From: Methylocystaceae bacterium
GTDB taxonomy: Bacteria > Pseudomonadota > Alphaproteobacteria > Rhizobiales > Beijerinckiaceae
Assembly: GCA_003105285.1 (NCBI GenBank)
Contig: PQAN01000396.1
Span: 20,168 to 29,265 of the forward strand
Direction of reading: 5' to 3'
Length of the DNA stretch: 9,098 nucleotides
Under the pieces are notes generated by a model. It worked only from the letters and a program-made list of their open reading frames with translations. It had not been told where the DNA came from and did not search any database. How positions within the stretch are numbered: position 1 is the first letter of the stretch; each line of letters opens with the position of its first letter. The translations under genes and the position numbers were made by a program. This document shows positions 1 through 5,845 of this stretch, piece by piece.

Positions 1-165
1 GTCGGCGTGTTCATCCATTGGGACGCGAGCGACGACAAGAAGATCCAAGAGTACAACTATCAGGCCACGAAGGAAGCGATCGCCCGCGCCGTCAAGGGCG
101 AGCCGAAGGCTTCCGAAGTCGTCGCGAGGCGCAACGAAGTCAAGCATCCCTTCGCCGCCAACTGA
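1..165 (+). CDS. fae: Formaldehyde-activating enzyme (Fae), C-terminal fragment
   Basis: The reading frame is open from base 1 and gives the last 54 residues of a protein before a TGA at 163-165; the start lies outside the window. The peptide contains VFIHWDASDDKKIQEYNY and ends in KHPFAAN, which I recognise as the conserved C-terminus of Fae (5,6,7,8-tetrahydromethanopterin hydro-lyase, about 170 residues when complete). Fae is a cytoplasmic enzyme that condenses formaldehyde with H4MPT to methylene-H4MPT, the entry step of the C1 oxidation branch in methylotrophs. A strong terminator follows 30 bases after the stop, so fae is probably the last gene of its transcript. Paralogues (Fae2, Fae3) exist in methylotrophs. 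The close match to the canonical tail favours true Fae, but only a third of the protein is visible. Confidence 0.9.
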   Translation, partial: VGVFIHWDASDDKKIQEYNYQATKEAIARAVKGEPKASEVVARRNEVKHPFAAN

Positions 166-194
166 CGCGGGAAGAGGCGCTTTTCGTCGATCGA

Positions 195-226
195 GGGAGC
201 CGCGTGCGGCTCCCTTTTGTTTTTTT
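195..226 (+). terminator. Rho-independent terminator of fae
   Basis: A perfect 8-bp GC-rich stem (GGGAGCCG at 195-202, CGGCTCCC at 207-214) encloses a 4-base loop. It is followed by TTTTGTTTTTTT at 215-226. The stem-loop plus T tract directly downstream of the fae stop is a canonical intrinsic terminator and the clearest one in the window. It should separate fae from the next gene, although some readthrough is possible because no obvious promoter is seen in the 31 bases before the next start. Confidence 0.92.
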
Positions 227-257
227 AAGGGGTCGACGCGGCCATGGCGAGCGTGAC

Positions 258-1289
258 ATGACGAGCGTGATCGGCTGGGACATCGGCGGCGCGCATCTGA
301 AGGCGGCGCGCGCCGAGCAGGGCAGAATCGTCGAGGCGTTTCACACGCCCTGCACGCCGCATCACGGACTAGCGCTTCTCGAGCAGGCGATCGCGCTGGC
401 GAGCGAGAGGCTCGGGTCCGCGCAACGCCACGGCGTCACCATGACCGCCGAACTGTCCGACGCCTTCGAGACCCGCGCGCGCGGCGTCGCGACGATCGCC
501 GCCATCTTCAAGCGGCAAATCAAGTCCGAGCATATCGACTTCTATGCGGGGGAGGGGGGCTTCGTTCCCTATTCCGCCATCGGCGAACATGCCGGCGCCA
601 TCGCCTCGGCCAATTGGCGGGCGAGCGCCGAACTCGTCGCGCGCCGCCTCGACGCGGCGCTCTTCATCGACATGGGGTCGACGACGACCGATCTCGTTCC
701 CATCGACGGGGGCGCCGTGACGGCGCTGGGCGGCGGCGATTGCGAGCGTCTCGCCAATGGCGAACTCGCCTATTGCGGCCTCGTGCGCGGCGACCCGCTC
801 GCGGGACTGACGCTGGCGCCGATCGACGGCCGCTGGACGCCGCTGGTAAGGGAGAGTTTCGCCTCGATGGCCGACGTCCATCGCGTTCTGGGCGATCTGC
901 CCGAAGGGGCGGATGTCATGCCGACGGCGGACGGACGCGCCAAGACGGCCGAGGCCTCCATCGCCCGGCTGGCGCGGCTCGCGGGGTTCGACGCCGCGGA
1001 CGCGAGCGTCGAGCAGTGGCGGTCCTTCGCGGCCTTTCTCGCACGTGCGCAGATGCGGCTCATCGAGGATCAGATCGCGCTGCTACAGTCGCGCGGCGCG
1101 ATTGCGCGGGAGGCTCCTTTCGTCGGCGCCGGCGTCGGGCGCGCGCTCATCGAACGATCGGCGCGCGCCGAAGGGCGCGCCTATCGCGACTTTTGCGAGT
1201 TCCTCGACGCCGCGCCGAACGCCGCCCGCGCGGCGAGCGATTGCGCGCCGGCGGCGGCGGTCGCTCTGTTGGTCGGCGCGCGAGGATGA
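258..1289 (+). CDS. H4MPT-linked C1 transfer protein, MfnF-like ASKHA-fold enzyme
   Basis: A 343-residue protein related to the hydantoinase/oxoprolinase-like family found in H4MPT gene clusters of methylotrophs (the 'H4MPT-linked C1 transfer pathway protein' family) and to archaeal MfnF, which joins the furan and tyramine parts of methanofuran. Visible are the two nucleotide-binding loops of the ASKHA fold, GWDIGGAHLKAA (6-17) and FIDMGSTTTDL (137-147), the family motif TMTAELSDAF (61-70) and TADGRAKT (223-230). The likely role is biosynthesis of the methanofuran-like cofactor used by the formyltransferase/hydrolase complex downstream of Fae; that role is inferred from the family. I chose the ATG at 258 because the first nucleotide-binding motif begins at residue 6; extending upstream would translate the fae terminator. 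The ribosome-binding site is weak. The next gene follows after 45 bases and is probably co-transcribed. Confidence 0.82.
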   Translation: MTSVIGWDIGGAHLKAARAEQGRIVEAFHTPCTPHHGLALLEQAIALASERLGSAQRHGVTMTAELSDAFETRARGVATIAAIFKRQIKSEHIDFYAGEGGFVPYSAIGEHAGAIASANWRASAELVARRLDAALFIDMGSTTTDLVPIDGGAVTALGGGDCERLANGELAYCGLVRGDPLAGLTLAPIDGRWTPLVRESFASMADVHRVLGDLPEGADVMPTADGRAKTAEASIARLARLAGFDAADASVEQWRSFAAFLARAQMRLIEDQIALLQSRGAIAREAPFVGAGVGRALIERSARAEGRAYRDFCEFLDAAPNAARAASDCAPAAAVALLVGARG

Positions 1290-1334
1290 GCGGGGGCGCG
1301 GCAAGGCGTTTGCTAGGCGTCGTGAAAACCTGTG

Positions 1335-2216
1335 ATGGACGCTTTCGCCATGGCTCCCGAATTCACCCCTTCGCCTCGGCCCGATTTCGGGCAAACTCGT
1401 CCCGGCCTCGGCGTGCTGCGCATGGCGGCGCTGCTCGCCGAAACGGAGGCCGAACCCGGCGAGGACGTGCTCGACCTCCTGTTCGACCAGGTGGAGGCGG
1501 GCTTTCTGGCGGAGGCCGCGCCGCCCGAGATATGGCCGGAGCTGATTCGCGGACTCATGGGCCGCTCGCCCTCCAAAATGATCCGAATTTTGCGCGAATG
1601 CGGCGCGCTCTCGCAAATATTGCCCGAGGTCGCGGCGCTGTTCGGCGTTCCGCAAATTTCCGAGGGGCCGGTCGATGTGGATCTCGGCGAACATATGCTG
1701 AATGCGCTCGCCGAGGCGGCCCTGAGCGATGCGCCGCTGGCGGCGCGTTTCGCCTTGCTCGTGATGAATGTCGGCAAAGCGGATTCCCCGCGCGAACACC
1801 TTCCCGTCCACTACAAGCATATCGAGCGCGGGCGCCCGCGCATCGAAGCGCTTTGCGAGCGCTTCGGCGCGCCGGCGGAATGCCTCGATCTGGCTCTGCT
1901 GGCGCTCGCCGAATGCGAGCGTGTGCATCGCGTGTCGAAGGCGCGCGCCGGCCCCGTCGCGCTGATGCTCGAACGGCTCGGCGCTTTCGGCGCCCCCGAG
2001 CGTTTCGCTCGACTGATGACGGTGTGCGCTTGCGACTTCCGCGCTCATGCGGGCCGCTCCGGGCAGGTCTATCCCAAAGCGGCGTTGCTGGACATTGCGC
2101 GCGAGGCCTGCGCCGAAATCGACGAGACTTTCTCCCCCGAGGCGAGACAGAGCGCCCGCGCCGAGGCTATCGCGCGGGCTTTTCGTTCACAACGATGGTC
2201 CGACCAACTCGCCTAG
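1335..2216 (+). CDS. CCA-enzyme C-terminal-like protein with degenerate HD domain
   Basis: A 293-residue protein resembling the C-terminal half of bacterial multifunctional CCA tRNA nucleotidyltransferase. Matching segments are the PSKMIRILRECGAL block (79-92), LPEVAALFGVPQ (96-107), a histidine at 120 where Cca has IHTLM, VHYKHIERG (158-166), MLERLGAFGAPERF (211-224) and CDFRAHAGR (233-241). The N-terminal nucleotidyltransferase domain is absent, and the metal-binding HD doublet of the phosphohydrolase domain (HDLGK in Cca) reads MNVGK, with Met144-Asn145. It therefore should not add CCA, and the usual HD chemistry is doubtful. Its place behind an H4MPT-family gene suggests a role in that pathway or its cofactor, but the function is unknown. 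The start is uncertain: GTG 1332, ATG 1335 and ATG 1350 are all in frame. The stop codon lies within a palindromic repeat. Confidence 0.72.
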   Translation: MDAFAMAPEFTPSPRPDFGQTRPGLGVLRMAALLAETEAEPGEDVLDLLFDQVEAGFLAEAAPPEIWPELIRGLMGRSPSKMIRILRECGALSQILPEVAALFGVPQISEGPVDVDLGEHMLNALAEAALSDAPLAARFALLVMNVGKADSPREHLPVHYKHIERGRPRIEALCERFGAPAECLDLALLALAECERVHRVSKARAGPVALMLERLGAFGAPERFARLMTVCACDFRAHAGRSGQVYPKAALLDIAREACAEIDETFSPEARQSARAEAIARAFRSQRWSDQLA

Positions 2217-2278
2217 AGTCTTGTTTTGACGCGTTTCCGACGCCGAACCGGTTTCCGGTTCGGCTGGAAGCGCTCTAG
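2213..2278. repeat. Dispersed palindromic repeat with CTAGAG/CTCTAG ends
   Basis: A 66-base element bounded by the inverted termini CTAGAG (2213-2218) and CTCTAG (2273-2278). Its core is a perfect 10-bp hairpin, GCCGAACCGG (2242-2251) and CCGGTTCGGC (2255-2264), with a TTT loop. An outer stem pairs GCGTTTCC (2231-2238) with GGAAGCGC (2266-2273) through one G-T wobble. The layout matches short non-coding palindromes scattered between genes in Rhizobiales-type genomes, though I cannot count copies here. It overlaps the stop codon of the upstream gene (TAG at 2214-2216) and lies between convergent genes, so it may also act as a transcript end or mRNA-stabilising structure. Confidence 0.75.
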
Positions 2279-2286
2279 GCGAAAGC

Positions 2287-2325
2287 GACCCGCCCTCTGA
2301 AATTTCCTTCGGAGGCGAGCGGGTC
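2287..2325 (-). terminator. Possible terminator hairpin of the DUF4337 gene
   Basis: GACCCGC at 2287-2293 pairs perfectly with GCGGGTC at 2319-2325, and inside it CCTC (2294-2297) can pair with GAGG (2312-2315). The hairpin starts 21 bases beyond the stop of the minus-strand gene at 2347, in the right place for its terminator. No clear T tract follows on either strand, so it may be Rho-assisted or only a 3'-end stabiliser. Confidence 0.4.
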
Positions 2326-2346
2326 CCGAATCGAACGGAAAACGCT

Positions 2347-2913
2347 TCAAAGATAGGCGTAGCCCGCGAGGGCCACGCCGGCGACGGCCAGTCCGATGCC
2401 GCTGAACCAGGGCCAGCGGCGACCCTTGGTGATGATCGCGATGGTGGAGATGGCGATCGCGGCGTGCAGCAGAGTGACCGCCGTCGTCAAAATATGGTGG
2501 CGATGCTCGTGCCGCTCCGCCTCGTGCAGATGCTCCTCGACGCGATGCTCGAGCGCTTCGGCCTCGGTTTTGATCGCCTTGCTCTCGTCGTCATAGCGCT
2601 TCGCCTCGCGGGCGAGCTGCTCGGCCTGCGGGCCGCCTTGCTTCGCCCCGACCTCGTGGACGCTCTTCTTGATGCTCTTCGCCTGAAAGAACGCCCATTG
2701 GTCGCTCGCCTTGTTCTGGTTCAGCGCGGCGGCGTTCTGCGAGGTCAGCGCGGCGGCGGTCTCGATCGATTCGAGGCTGCCGACGCTCGCCGCCACGACG
2801 GCGAGAATGGCGATCGTCACCGATACGACGAGCAGGAAAGGCGTTCCCTCATGGGCGGCGTGCTCCGCGTGCTCGGCATGCTCGAAATGGTCCTGCGGCA
2901 ATGTCTCGGACAT
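2347..2913 (-). CDS. DUF4337-type membrane protein with coiled-coil core
   Basis: A 188-residue protein of unknown function that I assign to the DUF4337 family from its layout and sequence. It has a His/Glu-rich N-terminus (HFEHAEHAEHAAHEG, 9-23) and a first membrane segment at about 26-44. A polar, mostly helical stretch follows (45-140), with the QWAFFQAKSIK segment (72-82) and a charged likely coiled coil rich in Glu, Lys and Arg. Two further membrane segments lie at about 141-161 and 168-188, ending at the C-terminus. The ATG at 2913 is supported by GGAGAG seven bases upstream on the minus strand. The gene is convergent with the CCA-like gene and divergent from hupU. Nothing in the sequence ties it to hydrogenase or C1 metabolism. 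The repeated EHAEHA motif could bind metal, but that is speculation. Confidence 0.8.
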   Translation of the reverse strand: MSETLPQDHFEHAEHAEHAAHEGTPFLLVVSVTIAILAVVAASVGSLESIETAAALTSQNAAALNQNKASDQWAFFQAKSIKKSVHEVGAKQGGPQAEQLAREAKRYDDESKAIKTEAEALEHRVEEHLHEAERHEHRHHILTTAVTLLHAAIAISTIAIITKGRRWPWFSGIGLAVAGVALAGYAYL

Positions 2914-3182
2914 GGTCTCTCCAGTGGAAAATCGACGCTTCGGCGTAAACGGCGAATCGGCGTCGGCTTAGCCGTGGTTCTACCCGCCGATGCAGCGGGC
3001 ATCTACCGGCGACGGTCGGCGGAGCGACGGCGCCTCCGCTGCCGCTGTCCAGAACTAACGACGGAAATGGAACGACTTGTGACATTTCGGCGAAGAAGGC
3101 GTGGCCGCCATTCGGCTGCAGAGCTTGCTTCGGCCGCCGTCCTCGGCTTCTATGAATGCGTGTTCTCGAACCATTGTGGCCG
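2914..3182. promoter_or_regulatory. Divergent intergenic region upstream of the DUF4337 gene and hupU
   Basis: These 269 bases separate two divergent genes and must hold the promoter of the minus-strand gene and probably that of hupUV. I see no convincing sigma-70 boxes. Small inverted repeats are present: CGGC-TTA-GCCG at 2964-2974 and CCCGC/GCGGG at 2983-2999 with a 7-base loop. A GG-N10-GC arrangement at 3103-3116 recalls a sigma-54 element but matches little beyond the dinucleotides. No RNA gene or further coding region is evident. Confidence 0.45.
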
Positions 3183-4196
3183 ATGACGAGCAAGAGCGAC
3201 GAGCCGTTCACGGCGATCTGGCTGCAGGCCGGCGGTTGCGGCGGATGCACCATGTCGGTGCTGGAGCGCGGCGCGTCCGGCTGGTTCGAGGAATTGCGCC
3301 ATTTCGGCGTTCGGCTGCTCTGGCATCCGAGCGTGAGCGAGGAGACCGGCGAGGACGCGCGCGCCATCCTCACGCGGATCGAGCGCGGCGAGACGCGGCT
3401 CGACGCGCTCTGCGTCGAGGGCTCGGTGCTGCACGGTCCGGACGGAACGGGACGGTTCAACAGGCTGTCGGGCGCGAGCCGCAGCATGCTCGAATGGGTG
3501 AGGGCGCTGGCGCCGCGCGCCAATTATTGCATTGCCATCGGCAGTTGCGCATCTTTTGGCGGCGTGCCGGCCGGCGCTCCCAATCCGACCGATGCGAGCG
3601 GCTTGCAGTTTCTCGCGAACGATCCCGGCGGCGCGCTCGGCGCCGACTATGTCTCCCGCGCCGGCCTGCCAGTCATCAACATCGCGGGCTGCGCGCCACA
3701 TCCGGGCTGGATCATGGAGACACTGCTGGCCTTGTCGCTCGGCCGGCTCACGCGCGCCGATTTGGACAAGTTCGGCCGCCCGCGGCTCTTTGCCGACCAT
3801 CTCGCGCATCATGGATGCAGCCGCAACGAATTCTATGAGTTCAAGGCGAGCGCGGAAGAATTTTCCGAGCGCGGCTGCCTGATGGAGCATCTGGGATGCA
3901 AGGCCACCCAGGCGGTCGGCGACTGCAATCAGCGCGCCTGGAACGGCGGCGGCTCCTGCACGCAGGTCGGATCGACCTGCATCGCCTGCACCTCGCCCGG
4001 TTTCGAGAACACACGCGGCTTTCACCGGACGCCGAAGATCGGCGGCATTCCCGTCGGCCTGCCGCTCGACATGCCCAAGGCCTGGTTCGTCGCTCTGGCC
4101 GCCCTGTCGAAGTCGGCGACGCCGAAACGGGTGCGCAAGAATTCGCGCTCCGATCACATCGAGCTGCCGCCGACGCCGGGCTCCGAGAAGCGCTGA
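3183..4196 (+). CDS. hupU: H2-sensing regulatory [NiFe]-hydrogenase small subunit (HupU/HoxB)
   Basis: A 337-residue electron-transfer subunit of a group 2b sensor hydrogenase. It starts almost directly with the proximal-cluster motif QAGGCGGCTMS (15-25) and has no Tat signal and no C-terminal anchor, so it stays in the cytoplasm, as expected for HupU/HoxB and unlike HupS here. Proximal-cluster cysteines are Cys19, Cys22, Cys122 and Cys170. Distal ligands are the HHGC stretch (209-212), Cys232 and Cys239. The medial region has Cys248, Cys259, Cys266 and Cys269. At 123-127 it reads ASFGG where O2-tolerant HupS has an extra cysteine. The tail PTDMPKAWF-type motif (LDMPKAWFVALAALSKS, 295-311) is typical of HoxB/HupU. 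The start at 3183 was chosen because family members have short N-termini; an in-frame ATG at 3156 would add nine residues, and neither has a strong ribosome-binding site. hupV follows after 3 bases. Confidence 0.93.
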   Translation: MTSKSDEPFTAIWLQAGGCGGCTMSVLERGASGWFEELRHFGVRLLWHPSVSEETGEDARAILTRIERGETRLDALCVEGSVLHGPDGTGRFNRLSGASRSMLEWVRALAPRANYCIAIGSCASFGGVPAGAPNPTDASGLQFLANDPGGALGADYVSRAGLPVINIAGCAPHPGWIMETLLALSLGRLTRADLDKFGRPRLFADHLAHHGCSRNEFYEFKASAEEFSERGCLMEHLGCKATQAVGDCNQRAWNGGGSCTQVGSTCIACTSPGFENTRGFHRTPKIGGIPVGLPLDMPKAWFVALAALSKSATPKRVRKNSRSDHIELPPTPGSEKR

Positions 4197-4199
4197 GCG

Positions 4200-5651
4200 A
4201 TGAGCCGCCTCGTCATCGGTCCGTTCAATCGCGTCGAGGGCGATCTCGAAGTCACGCTCGACGTCGAGGGCGGCGTCGTGCGCGAGGCGCGCGTCGCCGC
4301 GCCGCTCTATCGCGGTTTCGAGCAATTGCTGGTCGGCCGCCCTGCCGAAGACGCGCTGGCGATCGCGCCGCGCATCTGCGGCATATGTTCCGTCTCGCAA
4401 TCGCTCGCCGTCGCCGCCATGCTGCGCGCCGCCCAGCGCTCGCAGGCCGCCCCGAACGGAATGCTCGCCACCAATATCGCGCATGCGGCGGAAAACATCG
4501 CCGATCACCTCACGCATTTCTATGTCTTCTTCATGCCGGATTTCGCGCGCGCCGCTTACGCCGCGCGGCCCTGGCATGCGGCGGTCGAACGGCGCTTCAA
4601 GGCGATGTCCGGCGCGAGCCTGCGCGAAGCTCTGCCGGCGCGCGCCGGACTGCTGCGGACGATGGGGCTCATCGCCGGAAAATGGCCGCACAGTCTCGCC
4701 TTCCGACCGGGCGGCGTGACGCGGGCGCTCGATCTCGGCGAACAGATGCGGCTCATCGCCCTGCTCGGCGAGTTTCGAGATTTTTGCGAGCGGACGCTGT
4801 TCGCGGCGCCGATCGAAACCGTCATCGAACTCGCCTCGGCCGAGGCGCTCGACGATTTCGCCGAGCGGGCCGGCGCGGCCGGAGATTTCGCCGCCTTCAT
4901 TCGCATCGCGCGCGATCTGCGGCTCGAGCATATGGGCTCGGGCCCCGGCCTGCTGATGTCGAGCGGCGCCTATCTCGGGCCGGAGGGACATTTGTTTCCG
5001 TCCGGCCTGCTGAATGTCGCGACGGGCGACGTGCGGCCCCCGCCGTTCGGCGCGATCTCCGAGGACGTCTCGCACGCCTTCATGCGCGACACGTCGACGG
5101 ATCCGGCGAGCGCCGAGACGATCCCCGACATGCGGCGAGAGGAGGCCTATAGTTTCGCGAAAGCCCCGCGTCTCGAGGGACGCGCCGTCGAGGTCGGCGC
5201 GCTGGCGCGGCAGGCCGTCGCCGGCCATCCGCTGATCCGCGACCTGCTGCGGCGCGCTGGCGCGTCCAATGTGTTCGCGCGCGTCGTCGCCCGCCTGCTC
5301 GAGATCGCGCTTCTGATCGAGGCCGCGCAGACTTGGACGCGCGAATTGCGGCTCGACGGCCCATTCTGCGCGCATGATCTGCCCTTGCAGGACGGAGCCA
5401 TCGTCGGCTTCGTCGAGGCGGCGCGCGGGACGCTCGGTCATTGGGCGAGTTTGCGCGATCGTCAGATCCGCCGCTATCAGATCATCGCGCCGACGACATG
5501 GAATTTCTCTCCACGCGACGCCGCCGGCGCGCCCGGGCCGCTCGAATTCGCTCTGCAGGGGCTCGAGGTCGGCGACGAGGGCGCATCCAGCGTTGCGGTG
5601 CAGCACATCGTGCGCTCCTTCGATCCCTGCATGGTCTGCACGGCGCATTGA
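4200..5651 (+). CDS. hupV: H2-sensing regulatory [NiFe]-hydrogenase large subunit (HupV/HoxC)
   Basis: A 483-residue subunit carrying the NiFe site of the sensor hydrogenase. Nickel ligands sit in RICGICSVS (Cys60, Cys63) and in the last residues DPCMVCTAH (Cys477, Cys480), and the protein ends exactly at His483. It thus lacks the cleavable C-terminal peptide of uptake enzymes, a hallmark of regulatory hydrogenases, which need no endopeptidase. Ile62 and Phe110 occupy the two gas-channel positions known to be bulky in R. eutropha HoxC and linked to O2 insensitivity; HupL in this window has Val and Leu there. Glu13 (RVEGD) is the likely proton-transfer glutamate. By family knowledge, HupUV senses H2 and signals through a histidine kinase (HupT/HoxJ) and response regulator (HupR/HoxA), neither of which is in the window. 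The start overlaps no gene and lies 3 bases after hupU, indicating tight co-translation. Confidence 0.94.
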   Translation: MSRLVIGPFNRVEGDLEVTLDVEGGVVREARVAAPLYRGFEQLLVGRPAEDALAIAPRICGICSVSQSLAVAAMLRAAQRSQAAPNGMLATNIAHAAENIADHLTHFYVFFMPDFARAAYAARPWHAAVERRFKAMSGASLREALPARAGLLRTMGLIAGKWPHSLAFRPGGVTRALDLGEQMRLIALLGEFRDFCERTLFAAPIETVIELASAEALDDFAERAGAAGDFAAFIRIARDLRLEHMGSGPGLLMSSGAYLGPEGHLFPSGLLNVATGDVRPPPFGAISEDVSHAFMRDTSTDPASAETIPDMRREEAYSFAKAPRLEGRAVEVGALARQAVAGHPLIRDLLRRAGASNVFARVVARLLEIALLIEAAQTWTRELRLDGPFCAHDLPLQDGAIVGFVEAARGTLGHWASLRDRQIRRYQIIAPTTWNFSPRDAAGAPGPLEFALQGLEVGDEGASSVAVQHIVRSFDPCMVCTAH

Positions 5652-5764
5652 ATGGCTAGTCGCTTACCGCGGATCGAAAGTAGTTTTCCATCTCCGCTTT
5701 TTTAGATTTCATCTAAATTTTCTCTATTCCTCGGAAAAATGGAAAATTTCTCAATCTTTCCGAC
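5652..5764. promoter_or_regulatory. AT-rich upstream region of hupS with inverted repeat
   Basis: Between hupV and the hupS promoter the base composition turns sharply AT-rich, especially 5680-5760, in contrast to the GC-rich surroundings. It contains a perfect 7-bp inverted repeat, TTTAGAT (5701-5707) and ATCTAAA (5711-5717), and a near-direct repeat GGAAAAAT/GGAAAAT at 5733-5747. Its position about 20-100 bases upstream of a sigma-54 element is where activator sites and a DNA-bending (IHF) site would be expected; I could not match a specific IHF or TGT-N10-ACA consensus. The inverted repeat followed by ATTTT might also end hupV transcripts weakly. Confidence 0.5.
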
Positions 5765-5780
5765 TTGGCCTCTTTCTTGC
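5765..5780 (+). promoter_or_regulatory. Sigma-54 (-24/-12) promoter of hupSLC
   Basis: TTGGCCTCTTTCTTGC matches the sigma-54 consensus with TTGGC at -24 and TTGC at -12, and the invariant GG (5767-5768) and GC (5779-5780) are exactly 10 bases apart. Transcription would begin near 5792, leaving a leader of about 54 bases before the hupS start at 5846. Uptake hydrogenase operons of rhizobia are known to use RpoN with an NtrC-type activator, which fits the hupUV sensor genes next door. Confidence 0.8.
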
Positions 5781-5835
5781 GCTCTCCATGCACAGACGGC
5801 GTCGAACAACGAATGCCGCGATGCACAAAGGCAGT

Positions 5836-5843
5836 GGGGAGGG
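5836..5843 (+). promoter_or_regulatory. Ribosome-binding site fixing the hupS start
   Basis: GGGGAGGG lies immediately upstream of the ATG at 5846. It selects this start over the in-frame ATGs at 5765 and 5813; the first of these lies within the predicted promoter itself. Starting at 5846 also puts the twin-arginine motif at residues 18-24, the normal distance from the N-terminus. Confidence 0.75.
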
Positions 5844-5845
5844 AC

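Noticed and set aside
18..257. N-terminal extension of the MfnF-like gene
   Set aside because: The extension would overlap fae in another frame and translate through its terminator; the family N-terminal motif begins just after the ATG at 258.
614..2278. 554-codon plus-strand open frame spanning the MfnF-like and CCA-like genes
   Set aside because: It is an Arg-rich out-of-frame reading of two supported genes and runs through the palindromic repeat.
3102..3119. Possible sigma-54 element upstream of hupU
   Set aside because: GG (3103-3104) and GC (3115-3116) are 10 bases apart, and the distance to the hupU start resembles that at hupS. However, the flanking bases do not match TTGGCAC or TTGCA, and GC-rich DNA gives such dinucleotide pairs often.
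3150..5648. 832-codon open frame on the minus strand across hupU and hupV
   Set aside because: Its product is Arg/Ala/Gly-rich low-information sequence with no recognisable domain, and it lies opposite two firmly identified genes. High GC and strong codon bias produce such antisense frames.
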